Source of the DNA: Vitrella brassicaformis
Lineage: Eukaryota; Sar; Vitrellaceae
Length of the DNA stretch: 42,672 nt
Direction of reading: 5' to 3'
NCBI GenBank assembly: GCA_001179505.1
Contig: CDMY01000274.1
Location: 1 to 42,672 of the forward strand
Shown: positions 10,146 through 20,793 of the stretch, piece by piece
Layout of the letters: each line of letters starts with the position of its first letter
How positions within the stretch are numbered: position 1 is the stretch's first letter
Translations under genes and position numbers: made by a program
The notes under the pieces: model-generated
What the model was told of the DNA's origin: nothing
Database searches by the model: none
The model's input: only the letters and a program-made list of their open reading frames with translations

Positions 10146-13100
10146 TCTCTGACGGGCGGACGCGATGGCCTTGTCGCAGTCCATTGGCTGAGCATCCTCA
10201 CTGACACCAGCCTCCCCTCCGTGTGCCGGCTGCTGGTGCTGCTGCTGATGCTGCCCTTCCGACGCCCCCAAAGGCTGAGCGATGCCCCTTGAATCCGCGT
10301 TATCGTGCTGAGAAGCCTCCTTGTGTTGCTCTAGGTGCGCCATTGCCTGCCGCAGGCTGTCGCGGATGCCGGCGCGGGTGAATGGGCGCCTGACCAACCC
10401 GATGACAGCGTCGCCTAGCTTCCAACCGAGGTCCTTCCGCATGTAGGTCTTGTGCAAGGTCAGGGTGGGGTGGCCGTGTCGCTCCAGCTCCTCTCGGGCG
10501 AACTGCACCGCCCACTCGGTGTCCATCATCAGGTTTGGACCGTCATCGACGCTGTCCTCGCCAGCATCTCCCGGCTGCATGTCGACATCCATGGGCTCGG
10601 ACCTCTCAGCAGCAGCAGCAGCAGCAACAGCAACAGCAGCAGCAGCCTGGCTGCCACCACCATCGGCCCTGCGGTTGCACACCTGTCGACTGTCGGCCTC
10701 GTCAGAGAGGAACATGGAGTCCCGAAAGACGACGGCCAGCTGGACGCTCCGACGGAGGGAGGCAGGGGTCCATGGCCGTTCGACGGTCACGTAGAATCTG
10801 TGTTTGCCGGTGCTGAGGACGAATGTGAAGGACCACCGAATGACCTGGGCGTCAGGCCTCGAATTTGGTGAAATGCACGATGCTCGACCGCCCTCCGAGG
10901 CACGAATGGCCGACATCTCCTCCTGCAGAAACGCCAGCGCATTCTGGAAATCCAGCTTGTCGGCCTTCTTGTCCGACCCTTCGGCGTCCTTTCCCTCCCT
11001 CAGCTGGTCACGATACACCAACGCTGCCTTCAGGGAAGCCCGGACGCTGCGAAGGGTGAATGGCTTGGGCATCCGCAGTCTCCGCTCCTCCCCATCGCCA
11101 CCAGCGCTCTTCGGGAAGCGGATGACCCAATCCAGCTCACCCGGCCCGGACTTGGGGGGCCTGCCTGTGATTCCTGGCTTCTTTGGGGGAGGCGGGGCGA
11201 CCTTGCGCACTGACAGGAAGGTCGGGCGGCCCGGTGTCGCATCGCGGAGTCTCTCCAGCTCCTCGTTGGCTGCTTTCTTGGCCTCCTCCTGAGTCAGGGG
11301 CCGGTCTTGGCTGTCGTCGGCACGGAGCGCGAGTGCTGCCTGCAGGTCCCGTCGCATGGATTCCCTCGTCAGCGGGGGCCGCACTGGATGGGAAAGATGC
11401 ACAGGCGGCCTCTCCCCCCAACCAGGCAAATCGACAGTGGATGACAGGCCCGGGAGCGACCTGCCGGCCTTGGACTCGTCGGTGGTGACTCCACCTCGAC
11501 GCTGCCGATTTTTGCGGAGCAGCTGGCGCTCGTCTCGGCACACTGCAGGAGTCTCATGGATACTCATGGACACGTCGTCCCCTCCATCGACAGAAGGAGC
11601 AGCAGCAGGCGCGCACCCACTGCCCGCTTCATCGACGCCCTCGGCCGGCTCACCAAGTGCCGGCTGGCCGTCTCCACCGCCTCCCTGGTGACCACCGGTA
11701 TCAGTACCATCATGCTGTCTCTTCTCTTTTGACGTCATGGTGGAAGGGGCGTCGCGCTGTGCTGCAGGAGAACGAGATGGGGATGTATTGCGCCTGCTGG
11801 CGGCCTTGGTGGGTCGGCTGGTGTTGTCTGGGCCGCTGTTGTCTGCTTCTCGTGCCTCGGCCTCGCCCCTGCGTCTGATTTTGTCTCGGTGTGCGATGGC
11901 GGTGGCGAGGTTGTTGCGGATGGAATTGAGGCACCACGGCTCGTAGATGGTGAAGTCCTTGGTGGTCCGCTGGCCGCTGTTGTAGACCTGCACCCGCAGA
12001 TACAGCACCCGCGCCGCGTTGTGGAGGAGAATGATGGACACAGGCTGCCCGGTCGAGGTCCGCAACCGCTGCAGCTCCGCCTGAGTGATGGATATCGTCT
12101 TCTCCCGAGACAGCACCTCCTCGCCATCTCTCGAGGCATACTGCGGCAACAGCTGCTCGCTGATCTCCCTGCGCCTCTGGTCGTCGTCAGACCCCTCGCT
12201 GCTGAGCTCGCGTGCTGCTACAGCCGACGCCCTCTTGGCTTTGGCCTTTCTCCTGGCGCCCTGCCGCCTCTTGCTGCCGTTGCGCCTCTTGCGTCCACCA
12301 GCCGGTGGGCTGTGCTGCTGCCCTTCGTCGGTGTTGGAGCCGTCTTTGCTCTTGGCGGCCTTCTCGGCGGCGTGGCGGCTGAGCATGGCCTGGCGGTGGT
12401 CGAGTGCCTTCTCGAGGGCTGCACGGATGGACTGCTGGGTGAATGCCCATGGCGGCACGTTGACCGTCTTGCGGTCTCGGTGACCATCGCGCACCATGTC
12501 AATGCTCCAGAGGAAGGACTCCTTGCCTGTGGGGACCACAAGGGACATGTTCCTGAGCCGCCCCTGACGAGCCAGCTCCTGCCGAGCGAATGCCACCGCT
12601 TCGCTGCGGGTCATGCTGCCGTTGCGGCCGTCGTCTGATGGATTGTTGGAATGGCCCTCCTCGGGGACCTGGCTGCTGTGGTGGTTGCCGCTCCTGCTGC
12701 TGCTGTCCTCACTCATTTCGCCGCTGCCGTCGTCGCTACTGTTGTCATGGAACTGCCGGCGGGATTGACGCTTGGAGCGGCTCCGGCTGCGGGACCCCTG
12801 CCGTGTGGCGATGGCATGCCGACGGGCGATCATGGCCTCGCGGTTGGCCATGGCCTCACGCAAAGACTCGCGGACCGACTGCGCCGTCCACGGGGGTGAG
12901 ACCGACAGCGTCTTGCTGAGCCGCTCGGTGCCCCTGGCCAAGTGGACCGTCAACCTGAATGCCTCCCTGCTGCTGGGCACTTCCAGCCACAGATTCTTGG
13001 GCCTGCCATGACGATCCAACTCCGCACGAGCAAATGCGATGGCCTCCTCGCGTGTCATGGTGCCGTCAGCCCCATTGCCCTCCTCCCCCTCCTCCCTGCC

Positions 13101-16100
13101 CTGGATGTCGCCGTCGTCCATCTCGTCCTCATCCTTTGCGAGTGACTCGACATTGTCCCCCTCGGATGAACGACGCCGCTTCTTGCCCGCAGCTGCTGGC
13201 TTCTCCTCTGCAGAAGCTGGCGGTGGGGGGGGCTGTGGCGTGCGNNNNNNNNNNNNNNNNNNNNNNNNNNNNNNNNNNNNNNNNNNNNNNNNNNNNNNNN
13301 NNNNNNNNNNNNNNNNNNNNNNNNNNNNNNNNNNNNNNNNNNNNNNNNNNNNNNNNNNNNNNNNNNNNNNNNNNNNNNNNNNNNNNNNNNNNNNNNNNNN
13401 NNNNNNNNNNNNNNNNNNNNNNNNNNNNNNNNNNNNNNNNNNNNNNNNNNNNNNNNNNNNNNNNNNNNNNNNNNNNNNNNNNNNNNNNNNNNNNNNNNNN
13501 NNNNNNNNNNNNNNNNNNNNNNNNNNNNNNNNNNNNNNNNNNNNGCCAGGCCGCAGCTGATGTCGCTGTGGTAGACATCAGGCAGCGGCAGCACTGACGT
13601 CACGGTGGCCGGGGCGTCCCGCTGTGCTGCAGGGGGACGAGATGGGGATTTATTGCGCGTGCTGGCGGCCTTGGTGGGTCGGCTGGTGTTGTCTGGGCCG
13701 CTGTTGTCTGCTTCTCGTGCCTCGGCCTCGCCCCTGCGTCTGATTTTGTCTCGGTGTGCGATGGCGGTGGCGAGGTTGTTGCGGATGGAATTGAGGCACC
13801 ACGGCTCGTAGATGGTGAAGTCCTTGGTGGTCCGCTGGCCGCTGTTGTAGACCTGCACCCGCAGATACAGCACCCGCGCCGCGTTGTGGAGGAGAATGAT
13901 GGACACAGGCTGCCCGGTCGACGTCCGCAGCCGCTGCAGCTCCGCCTGAGTGATGGATATCGTCTTCTCCCGAGACAGCACCTCCTCGCCATCTCTCGAG
14001 GCATACTGCGGCAACAGCTGCTCGCTGATCTCCTTGCGCCTCTGGTCGTCGTCAGACCCCTCGCTGCTGAGGTCGCGTGCTGCTACAGCCGACGCCCCCT
14101 TGGCTTTGGCCTTTCTACTGGCGCCCTGCCGCTTCTTGCTGCCGTTGCGCCTCTTGCGTCCGCTGGCCGATGGGCTGTACAGCTGCCCTTCGTCGCTGTT
14201 GGAGCCGTCTTTGCTCTTGGCGGCCGTCTGAGCGACGTGGCGGCTGAGCATGGCCTGGCGGTGGCCGAGTGCCCTCTCGAGGGCTGCACGGATGGACTGC
14301 TGGGTGAAAGGGGGCGGCACGTTGACCGTCTTGCGGTCTCGGTGGCCATCGCGCACCATGTCAATGCTCCAGAGGAAGGACTTCTTGCTTGTGGGGACCA
14401 CAAGGGACGTGTTGGTGAGCCGCCCCTGACGAGCCAGCTCCTGCCGAGCGAAGGCCACCGCTTCGCTGCGGGTCATGCTGCCGTTGCGGCCGTCGGCTGA
14501 TGAATTGTCATGGCCCTCCTCGGGGCCCTCGCTGCTGTGGTTGTTGCCGTTCCTGCTGCTTTCCTCACTCATCCTGCCGCTGCCGTCGTCATCGGACTCG
14601 AAGGGCTTTGGGCTACTGCGGTCATGGAACTGCCGGCGGGATGGACGCTTGGAGCGGCTCCGGCTGCGGGACCCCTGCCGTGTGGCGATGGCGTGCCGAC
14701 GGGCGATCATGGCCTCGCGGTTGGCCATGGCCTCACGCAAAGACTCCCGGACCGACTCCGCCGTCCACGGGGGTGAGACCGACAGCGTCTTGTTGAAGCG
14801 GTCCTTGCCCTTGACGAAGTTGACCGTCCACCTGAAGGCCGCCCTGCTGTTGGGCACCTCCAGCCACAGGTTCTTGGGCCTGCCGTGACGATCCAACTCC
14901 GCACGGGCAAATGCGATGGCCTCCCTGCGCGTCATGGTGCCGTCAGCCCCCTTGTCCTCCTCCCCCTCCTCCCTGCCCTGGATGTCGCCGTCGTCCATCT
15001 CGTCCTCATCCATTGCCAGTGACTCGACATTGTCTCCCTCCGTTGGACGACGTCGCTTCTTGCCCGCAGCTGCTGGCCTCTCTGCAGCGGCACCAGCATC
15101 GGCGGCAGGTGGACATGAGTTGGGGGCGAGGGGGGCCGGTGGTGGGTCCGACATGGCAAGGATGGTGCTGCTGCCGGCAAGGAGAGGGGATGCATCTGGC
15201 GGTGGGGGCGGCTGTGGCGTGCGACCAGCGCTCCCGGCAAGGGGTGTCTTGTTGCTGCTGTTCTGCTTTGGCGGCTCGCTGCTTGGGTCGCCCAAGGGCT
15301 CGCCGATGGAACCGCGGCGCGACCCCTCCCTGTTGACGGTCTCGGCCGACCGCACGACGTCATCCCGGTAGGCGATGGCCTTCTTGAGGCTGGCACGGAT
15401 GGATGCTGCACTCCACGGCGGTTGGATCTCGAGGTGCTTGGCGTGCCGCTTGCCCTTGCCCATCTTGACATCGACGAACCAGTCGACTCGCTTCCTGTCC
15501 TTGCCAGCAGAGACCGAGATCAGCAGGGGCCGGGTCTCGGACTCACGCAGACGCTGCAGCTCCCGACGACACAGTGCGATCGCATCGGCCATCGACAGCG
15601 GCTCATCCTTGTCGCCGTCATTGCAGCCCATGTCGACGTCCTCTGTCTGCTCGCGGGGCTGCGGAGCGGGAGGGGGAGGCGGAGGCGGCGACTCGCTGCG
15701 ACCGCCGCTCGATGACGGTGACCTGCTGGGTTTGGCGGAGCGCGACATGGGTTCTTCGAAGTCCTCGTCATCCTGGAGGGCCATCAGCTGGTCCCTGTTT
15801 GCGACGGCCTCGCGGAAGGACTCCTTGACGCCCCTCGGCGTGTAGGGCCTCGGCACACGCTTGCCCTTCTGCGCGCCGCCCGCACTCCGCGGCATCCGTA
15901 TGAGCCACCTGAACACGGAACACGACAACAGACAGGCCAATGCATTCATTAAGGGGTCCATGTACATGTCATGTATGTGGCCAGCAAAGCCTTTGTCCTG
16001 CTCTGCTTACTCGAGGCCTCGTTTGTCTACGTTGGTCTTCCGCAGCGACACGTAAGATGGGCCGCCACCGTTTTCGTCCCGCAGGCGGGCGACCTCCTGC

Positions 16101-19100
16101 TCTGCCAGGCGCATGGCCTCGTCCACGTTGAGCTGCCGGTCCTCCCGATCCCCATGGTCGTCGATGTCCATGGCATTGCTGTCCGCATCCTGCCCCCCAT
16201 CCACTGACCCCTCGAGTGTGCCGCCCTTTGCCACCTGGCGGCGCTTCTTGACCCGCGGCTGGCGAGACCCATCATCCGACAACACGGGAGAGGGGCCGTG
16301 TCCCACCTTGCTGAGGGCGTGCTTGAGGCTGGCGCGGATCCGGTGAGCCGTGTAGGGCTCGTCGATGCGGACGAAGTGCGTCTCTGCCTCGGCATCGTCG
16401 GTCATGATCTCCCAGAAGAGGCTCCTCTTGCCCTGCTGGCTGGTGGCGATGTGCAGCGAGACGGGCAGGGGGTCCTCCCCTGTCTGCTGTGCCATCCGCT
16501 CCAGCTGCTGCTCGCACACCTCTATGGCCCCGTCGGTGGACAGGACGTTGCTGTTGGTGCTCTTCCTGCTGGGGGCGCTGCTGGCGGCGTCTGCCTCATC
16601 CTCGACGCATCCCAGGTCGAAGTCCCGCTTGGTGTTGCGCTTGGTCGGCCGCCGCTGCGGCAGCTGGCTCACCGCCTCATTGCTCTGGCTCACCGCGACC
16701 AGGTGACGCATGGTGTCGCGGTGAGAAAGAGCACTCTGCAGGGCCTCGTGCACCGAGTGGACGCTGTGCGGCTCGCACAGCTTGAAGCTCTTCTGCCGCT
16801 GGGCCACCACCACCCTGAAGGCCATCTTCTTGGCGTGGAAGTTGATGCTCGTCGACTGCTTGGGGACAAAGGCCTTGAGCCGAGTTGACAGCCGCTGTGC
16901 CAACGCTATGGCAGCGTCGCGGGAGAGGGCTGTTGTGCCTGGCGCGTGGCGTGGGCTGATGGTGGTCTGGCCGTCATGCCCTGCCACCATGTCCTTGTGG
17001 GCGCCAAGGCTGTCTGCCCGCCGCTCTCCCGAATGTGTGCTGGCCGGCGGTGCCTCCCCCATATGGACACCATCCGCACACCGATGGCCAGCATCACACA
17101 CCACACCGTTGGCAGCCCGGCCAGCACTAATGTGCTCCCGCATCGCCAGACACACCTCCACCGCCACACGGACGCCATCCAACGTGGGAGGCGCGATGGA
17201 CACCAGCTCGCGACGGCTGTTGGGGCCCTCAGAGTCGGGGGTGACGTACAACTGGCGAGTGGTCGAGTCGAAGCCGATGAGAGGGGGCGAGTGGGTCTCT
17301 GTTGATTGCGGCAGGTGGTTGAGGGCGTCCACACATGCCCGCTCCAGCTCCTGGGGTGTGAGTGCAGGAAGGGGCGGCTGGGGGGGAGGCGACGCAGCTG
17401 CACAGAACCCAAGACACACACACGGCAAAAGTGTAAGTAAGCAGGTGTTGGAGGGGGGGGGTTCCTGTACTTGGGTTACCGATGAAGGCGCTGGATGCGG
17501 TGGAAGAGGCGGCAACAATGCCACGGCCCCTCTCGGTGGATGTGCTATGCTGGTATTGCTGCGGCTGTGAGTCCATTGAGGCCATGGCATGGTCGAGCAG
17601 ACCGCCTTCTGCTGGCCGCCCCCCTCCGTGGCTGCCCTCCTCCCAGCTCATGCTGTCCGTCTTGTCCACGGCTTCCCCACCCGCACCACTGATGTGCCCA
17701 TCGTCCTTGGCTGCAGCCGGCACTGCCTCTACACGTCGGCTCGCGGCCGCCCTGTCCCTGTTGCGCATGTACTTGGTCACGTACGCCCTGACGCCGTTGA
17801 CGGAGCGGGAGGGGATCTCCCGCTGGATGGCCTCCCAGTCAGGGCCCAGCTTGTCGAACAAGGCCCACACACGCCGACGCTCACCCTCGCTCCACGAGTT
17901 GCTCGACCCACGCCACTTGATCGACTCGCGCAGCTTGCGGCGTGCCTCGACGGCCCGCTGCAGCGTCGCCCGCACGCCCTCGACCGTCCTGGGCTCGATG
18001 AGGATGCGCTGAGTGGCAGCGCCCGTCATGGACACGCAAATTTTGTTGCAGTCTTTGCTCAGGTGGATGTGGAGCGGCTCGCCCGGCTGGCTGCTCTGAC
18101 GAAGCTTGTCCAGCTCGGCCCCGCAGACGGCCGACAGGGCCGCTGGGGACAGCTCCTCGGATGGCGATGGCGAGGCAGACGTGGGAGGTGGGTGGGCTTC
18201 GGCGTGTGGGAGTGAAGGGTGTGAGGGCTGTGAAGTGCGGCCGCCACTGCGTGAGGGCGGGCGCGCCTTGCGCTTGGCCGGTCGGCTACGGGGGGCTGAT
18301 GGGGGGCTGGGGCTGGGGGAGGGCGGACGCAAGATGAGAGCTGACGATTTTGGAGCGCCCCCACAGAACAGAGCACTTGTAAGTTTCGCTGCCTTGCTGT
18401 GGTTGTTGGCGTGTGTGTCTTACCGAGTAGGTGTGCGATCTCATCTTTGTGTTGTTTCCATTGCAGTATCTCGTGACGCCGGGTGGTCTCGGGGGCAGCA
18501 GCACTGCCAGTGGCAGCGGATGGCTCGTTGGGGCGGTGGTGGTGGTGGTGTGGGTCATCGGGTGTGCACACCCGTCCGGTGGTGTGTTGGCTGCCGATGG
18601 CGAGGTCGTACTGTCTGTGCATCAGGGTGGGGGGTGTCTGCTGCCACAGGGGATGCTTCTGACACGGATTGAACTCGTGACGAGCTGAACACACATTCAC
18701 CACACACACACACACACACACACAGGCAGGCAGGCAGGCAGGCATAGAGACGATGAGGGCCAACATGCCTCTGTGGTCATGTATTTTGGCACCTACGCAC
18801 CTCTCTGTTTGATCTCTTGTACGACTGCCCTGAAGACCAGGTCACACTTGGCCACCTTGACGGGGTCCACACGCGTCCCGCTGCCCACATCCATGAAGGT
18901 GGCGGTGTCGCACGGCTCGCTCACGCCCTCCCGTCCAGGCACCCAGGCCAACCTGTGGCCCTGCTTGACGGCCAGCGTCATCAGCACATTGCTATCATGG
19001 TCGGCCGCGCCACACCCGTGGATGTAGTTGGCCCCCAACTCTACCATCACGCAATCCTCCTTGGCTGCTGCTGCTCCTGCACCAGCACCAGCACCAGCGG

Positions 19101-20198
19101 CACCAGTGGATGCTGCTTGGTCAGCGGAGGATGCGCTGGCCTGCAATGGGTGCGTGTGCGTGGGTGTGCCGGCGAGTGTGTGTGATCGGATGCGGCCGCC
19201 GGCCTGGTCACGGGCCTCGAAGACGGCGATGCGCAGGTTGGCAGCCAAACAGTCGCGGGCCGCCACCAAACCTGCGGGAGGCACGCAAGGATGGAAGGAA
19301 AAAGTCATGCACGTCGGATGATGCACGTCTGGTGCTCCCTCCCTCCCTCTTGTAAACCGCCCTCCCCCCACCCACCAGCAGTGCCGGCTCCAATGACAAT
19401 CACATCGTAGTCACACGGAGCACTCGAGGCGCCACTGCCTCCTCCTCCTCCTCCTCCCATGGCCGCTCTCACCGCCCGTCGCCTCTTGCTTTCTTGTGCG
19501 CGTGATCGGCTGCCCTGTGTGGGTGTCTGTGCGTGTGGGGCGAGGAACAGCTGCCGCAGGTGTTGGTCCATGCAGGACGGGCGGAGGGCGTCACGGTTGA
19601 AGGCAATGCAGCTCGCCTCCTGACAGACAGACACAGTCAGCCAGTGATATAATGGATCAACCAACAGTCGCACCAGGGAAGGGCGAGATGTGGGTGTGGG
19701 TGTAAGGGCGAGATGTGGGTGTGGGTGTTTCTGTGTGTTAACTATGTGTGTCGGTTCCTTACTGACCCGTGGCCCAAAGAACCGCACACACTCTAGGTCG
19801 TGACGCCTGCAGGCGTCATCGAATGTCGGGTACGGCCTGACACACAACACAACACAACACAACACAAGACAACACAGGACAGGACAGGACAGGCGAGGTT
19901 CCTTCTCTTCTTTCCTCCCATAGATCTGTGTGTGTCACCCACCCATAGATGTTTTCGTATCCGTTGATGAGTAGGCGGGCCCAGAAACCGTCGTGCTCGA
20001 CGTCATACAGAATGCGCCAGTCTGCTTAAAGGCAAACAAGCACACCACACACACAAAGACGATATGGACAGGCAACGACCACCACACCGCTGGCATCAAT
20101 GACTCCCCCTGGCACCTGCGTGTGGGACGGGAACATGTCCAGACACGACGCCTATCTGCTTCAGCAACTGACGAAGAGCTGCTAACGCCTCTGGGGGA

Positions 20199-20236
<38 letters not shown>

Positions 20237-20591
20237 CGACCAACCGACATGCACAGACATGAACACATCCACATGCCCCCGCCAACCACCCTCCCTTCCT
20301 CCCTCCCTCCCTCCTTCCACCTCTCCTTCAGCGCACCTCACCTTGGCGGGTCGATGGCATTCTATCTGGAGTTGTCGCAACCACCATCCTTGGATCCTCC
20401 GTTGCCTGGCGGTCGGTCTCCCCTCCACCCCCTGCTGCTGCTGCTGCCGCTACCGCTGCCGGGCGGCTCTCGTATGCATCGCGCTGCTCGTGTGTCTGAC
20501 AACCTCCTACATGACCACGGGCCGATAGATAGATGGGCGCGATGGACGCGCCAGTGGTGCAACCAGCCGGGCCGTCCATCGACTCATCCAT
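8015..20591 (-). CDS. FAD-dependent amine oxidase (LSD1/polyamine oxidase type) interrupted by a giant repeat-module and SANT insertion
   Basis: Predicted to oxidise an amine with FAD; the substrate (histone lysine or polyamine) is not decidable. Exons on the minus strand: 20591-20342, 20190-20116, 20021-19943, 19836-19767, 19619-19376, 19271-18801, 18684-18424, 18388-17480, 17397-16011, 15908-gap, 13244-9926, 9791-9373, 9289-9177, 9103-8843, 8766-8693, 8596-8537, 8443-8345, 8280-8214 and 8130-8015 (±1 in places). About 3,545 codons are visible. The N half has VIVIGAGTAG, FEARDQAGGRIR and LGANYIHG. The C half has VVAALPLGVL, an NKI lysine, GSYSYIAK, LAGEAT and TGAWLSGQRAARHV. Between them lie a SANT-like domain and about 14 copies of a novel module. 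The first ~160 residues are unrecognised. Phases close on each side of the 300-N gap but not across a gap of exactly 300 bp, so two tandem genes joined by assembly remain possible. Confidence 0.7.
11735..13244 (-). repeat. Near-identical ~1.5 kb segment, copy B (three modules)
   Basis: This stretch repeats 13600-15220 at the DNA level, with long identical runs around 11795-12125 versus 13660-13990 and scattered substitutions and small indels elsewhere. It encodes the same triplet of modules. The lower edge is near TGACGTCATGG (11730s), the counterpart of TGACGTCACGG (near 13600). The upper edge coincides with the assembly gap. Confidence 0.9.
13245..13544. other. Assembly gap of exactly 300 N
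   Basis: The gap is the same length as the one at 24725-25024, so it is probably a placeholder of unknown true size. The reading frames on its two sides do not agree across 300 bp. Confidence 0.95.
13600..15220 (-). repeat. Near-identical ~1.5 kb segment, copy A (three modules)
   Basis: Partner of 11735-13244. It contains an extra Pro/Ala-rich linker of about 35 residues (around 15100-15200) that copy B lacks, and a short Pro-Lys-Pro-containing insertion near 14600. The two copies are the closest pair in the array, pointing to recent duplication or gene conversion. Confidence 0.9.
17755..17930 (-). other. Myb/SANT-like domain inside the insertion
   Basis: The encoded stretch contains WSEGERRRVWALFDKLG, then DWEAIQREIPSRS and VRAYVTKYMRNRD. 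This matches the three-helix Myb/SANT pattern, with the first two Trp kept and the third replaced by Tyr. In LSD1 complexes SANT domains sit in the partner CoREST that grips the Tower. Here a SANT-like domain is encoded in the same polypeptide as the oxidase halves, if the gene model holds. Confidence 0.75.
18801..19619 (-). other. Amine oxidase N-terminal half (Rossmann FAD-binding)
   Basis: Exon 19619-19376 ends in the dinucleotide-binding glycines (DVIVIGAGTAG). The next exon continues in frame with LVAARDCLAANL, the FEARDQAGGRIR adenine-ribose motif and LGANYIHG, which in this family lines the flavin. A low-complexity Ala/Gly stretch is inserted between the last two. This half ends near VFRAVVQEIKQR, just where LSD1 leaves its oxidase domain for the Tower helices. 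Confidence 0.9.
19679..19731 (+). repeat. Two tandem copies of a ~25 bp minisatellite in an intron
   Basis: The unit AGGGCGAGATGTGGGTGTGG plus GTGTA is present twice in direct tandem in an intron of the amine oxidase gene, followed by a TG-rich tail. Confidence 0.8.
20196..20236 (+). repeat. Compound (CA)n(GA)n microsatellite in intron
   Basis: On the sense strand of the host gene this reads (TC)n(TG)n directly before the 3' splice site of its first intron, the same order as at 179-222. Confidence 0.9.
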
Positions 20592-20793
20592 GGGGAATCA
20601 GCAAGATCACACCACGACAGAGGGCCAACTCAGGTGGCGTGCGATTGTCAGCCCGCCCATCTCCTTGATTCAAAAGCTCGCACCAACGTAAAAACGGAGG
20701 AGGCGGATCTGGAACAGGTGTCAGCACTGTGACCCTGGACAACACTCCTGAGCCAAGTAGTGAATCTCCCTTCATCCATCCCCGCACAATGGC
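20592..20793. promoter_or_regulatory. Putative bidirectional promoter, amine oxidase (-) and AUH-like hydratase (+)
   Basis: Only 202 bp separate the two inferred start codons, so both genes must be driven from this interval or from within each other's 5' end. I see no convincing TATA box. The amine oxidase start is the less certain of the two. Confidence 0.5.

Larger units (their letters stand above)
10320..18130 (-). repeat. Array of about 14 copies of an unrecognised ~75-residue module
   Basis: Each module has a leading helix of the type EAIAFARAELDRH, three predicted strands with an aromatic residue in the second (W-x-V), and a closing helix after a Pro: PWT..SIR.SLK.AIA.RD. Approximate positions: 18130-17930, 17360-17130, 16935-16700, 16545-16300, 16130-15775 (split by an intron), 15600-15350, 14935-14690, 14480-14240, 13975-13735, 13060-12815, 12615-12380, 12110-11880, 11570-11320 (degenerate), 11310-11000, 10960-10720 and 10530-10320. 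Three of these are near-copies of three others. Linkers are basic or acidic and low in complexity, with KKRRR-type stretches that suggest nuclear location. The topology recalls the AP2 DNA-binding fold, but I cannot show homology. Confidence 0.85.

Noticed and set aside
10605-10650. CAG-type trinucleotide run as an expandable poly-Gln tract
   Set aside because: On the coding (minus) strand it encodes mainly Ala, interrupted by Val, so it is a short poly-Ala linker between modules.
11889-12638. Long open frames on the plus strand across 9.8-16.9 kb
   Set aside because: They are antisense shadows of the GC-rich module array. The minus-strand frame holds the repeated domains, the oxidase motifs and phase-matched splice sites.
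18059-18766. Alternative frame of the oxidase exon at 18684-18424 continuing to 18059
   Set aside because: Splicing 18424 to 18388 leads into the frame with the first module and SANT domain; the read-through frame is Pro/His/Arg low complexity.
19620-20591. SWIRM domain in the N-terminal part of the oxidase, as in LSD1
   Set aside because: The ~160 residues before the FAD motif include EASCIAFNRDALRPS, vaguely similar to a SWIRM start, but the conserved helix pattern is not visible, so I do not call it.
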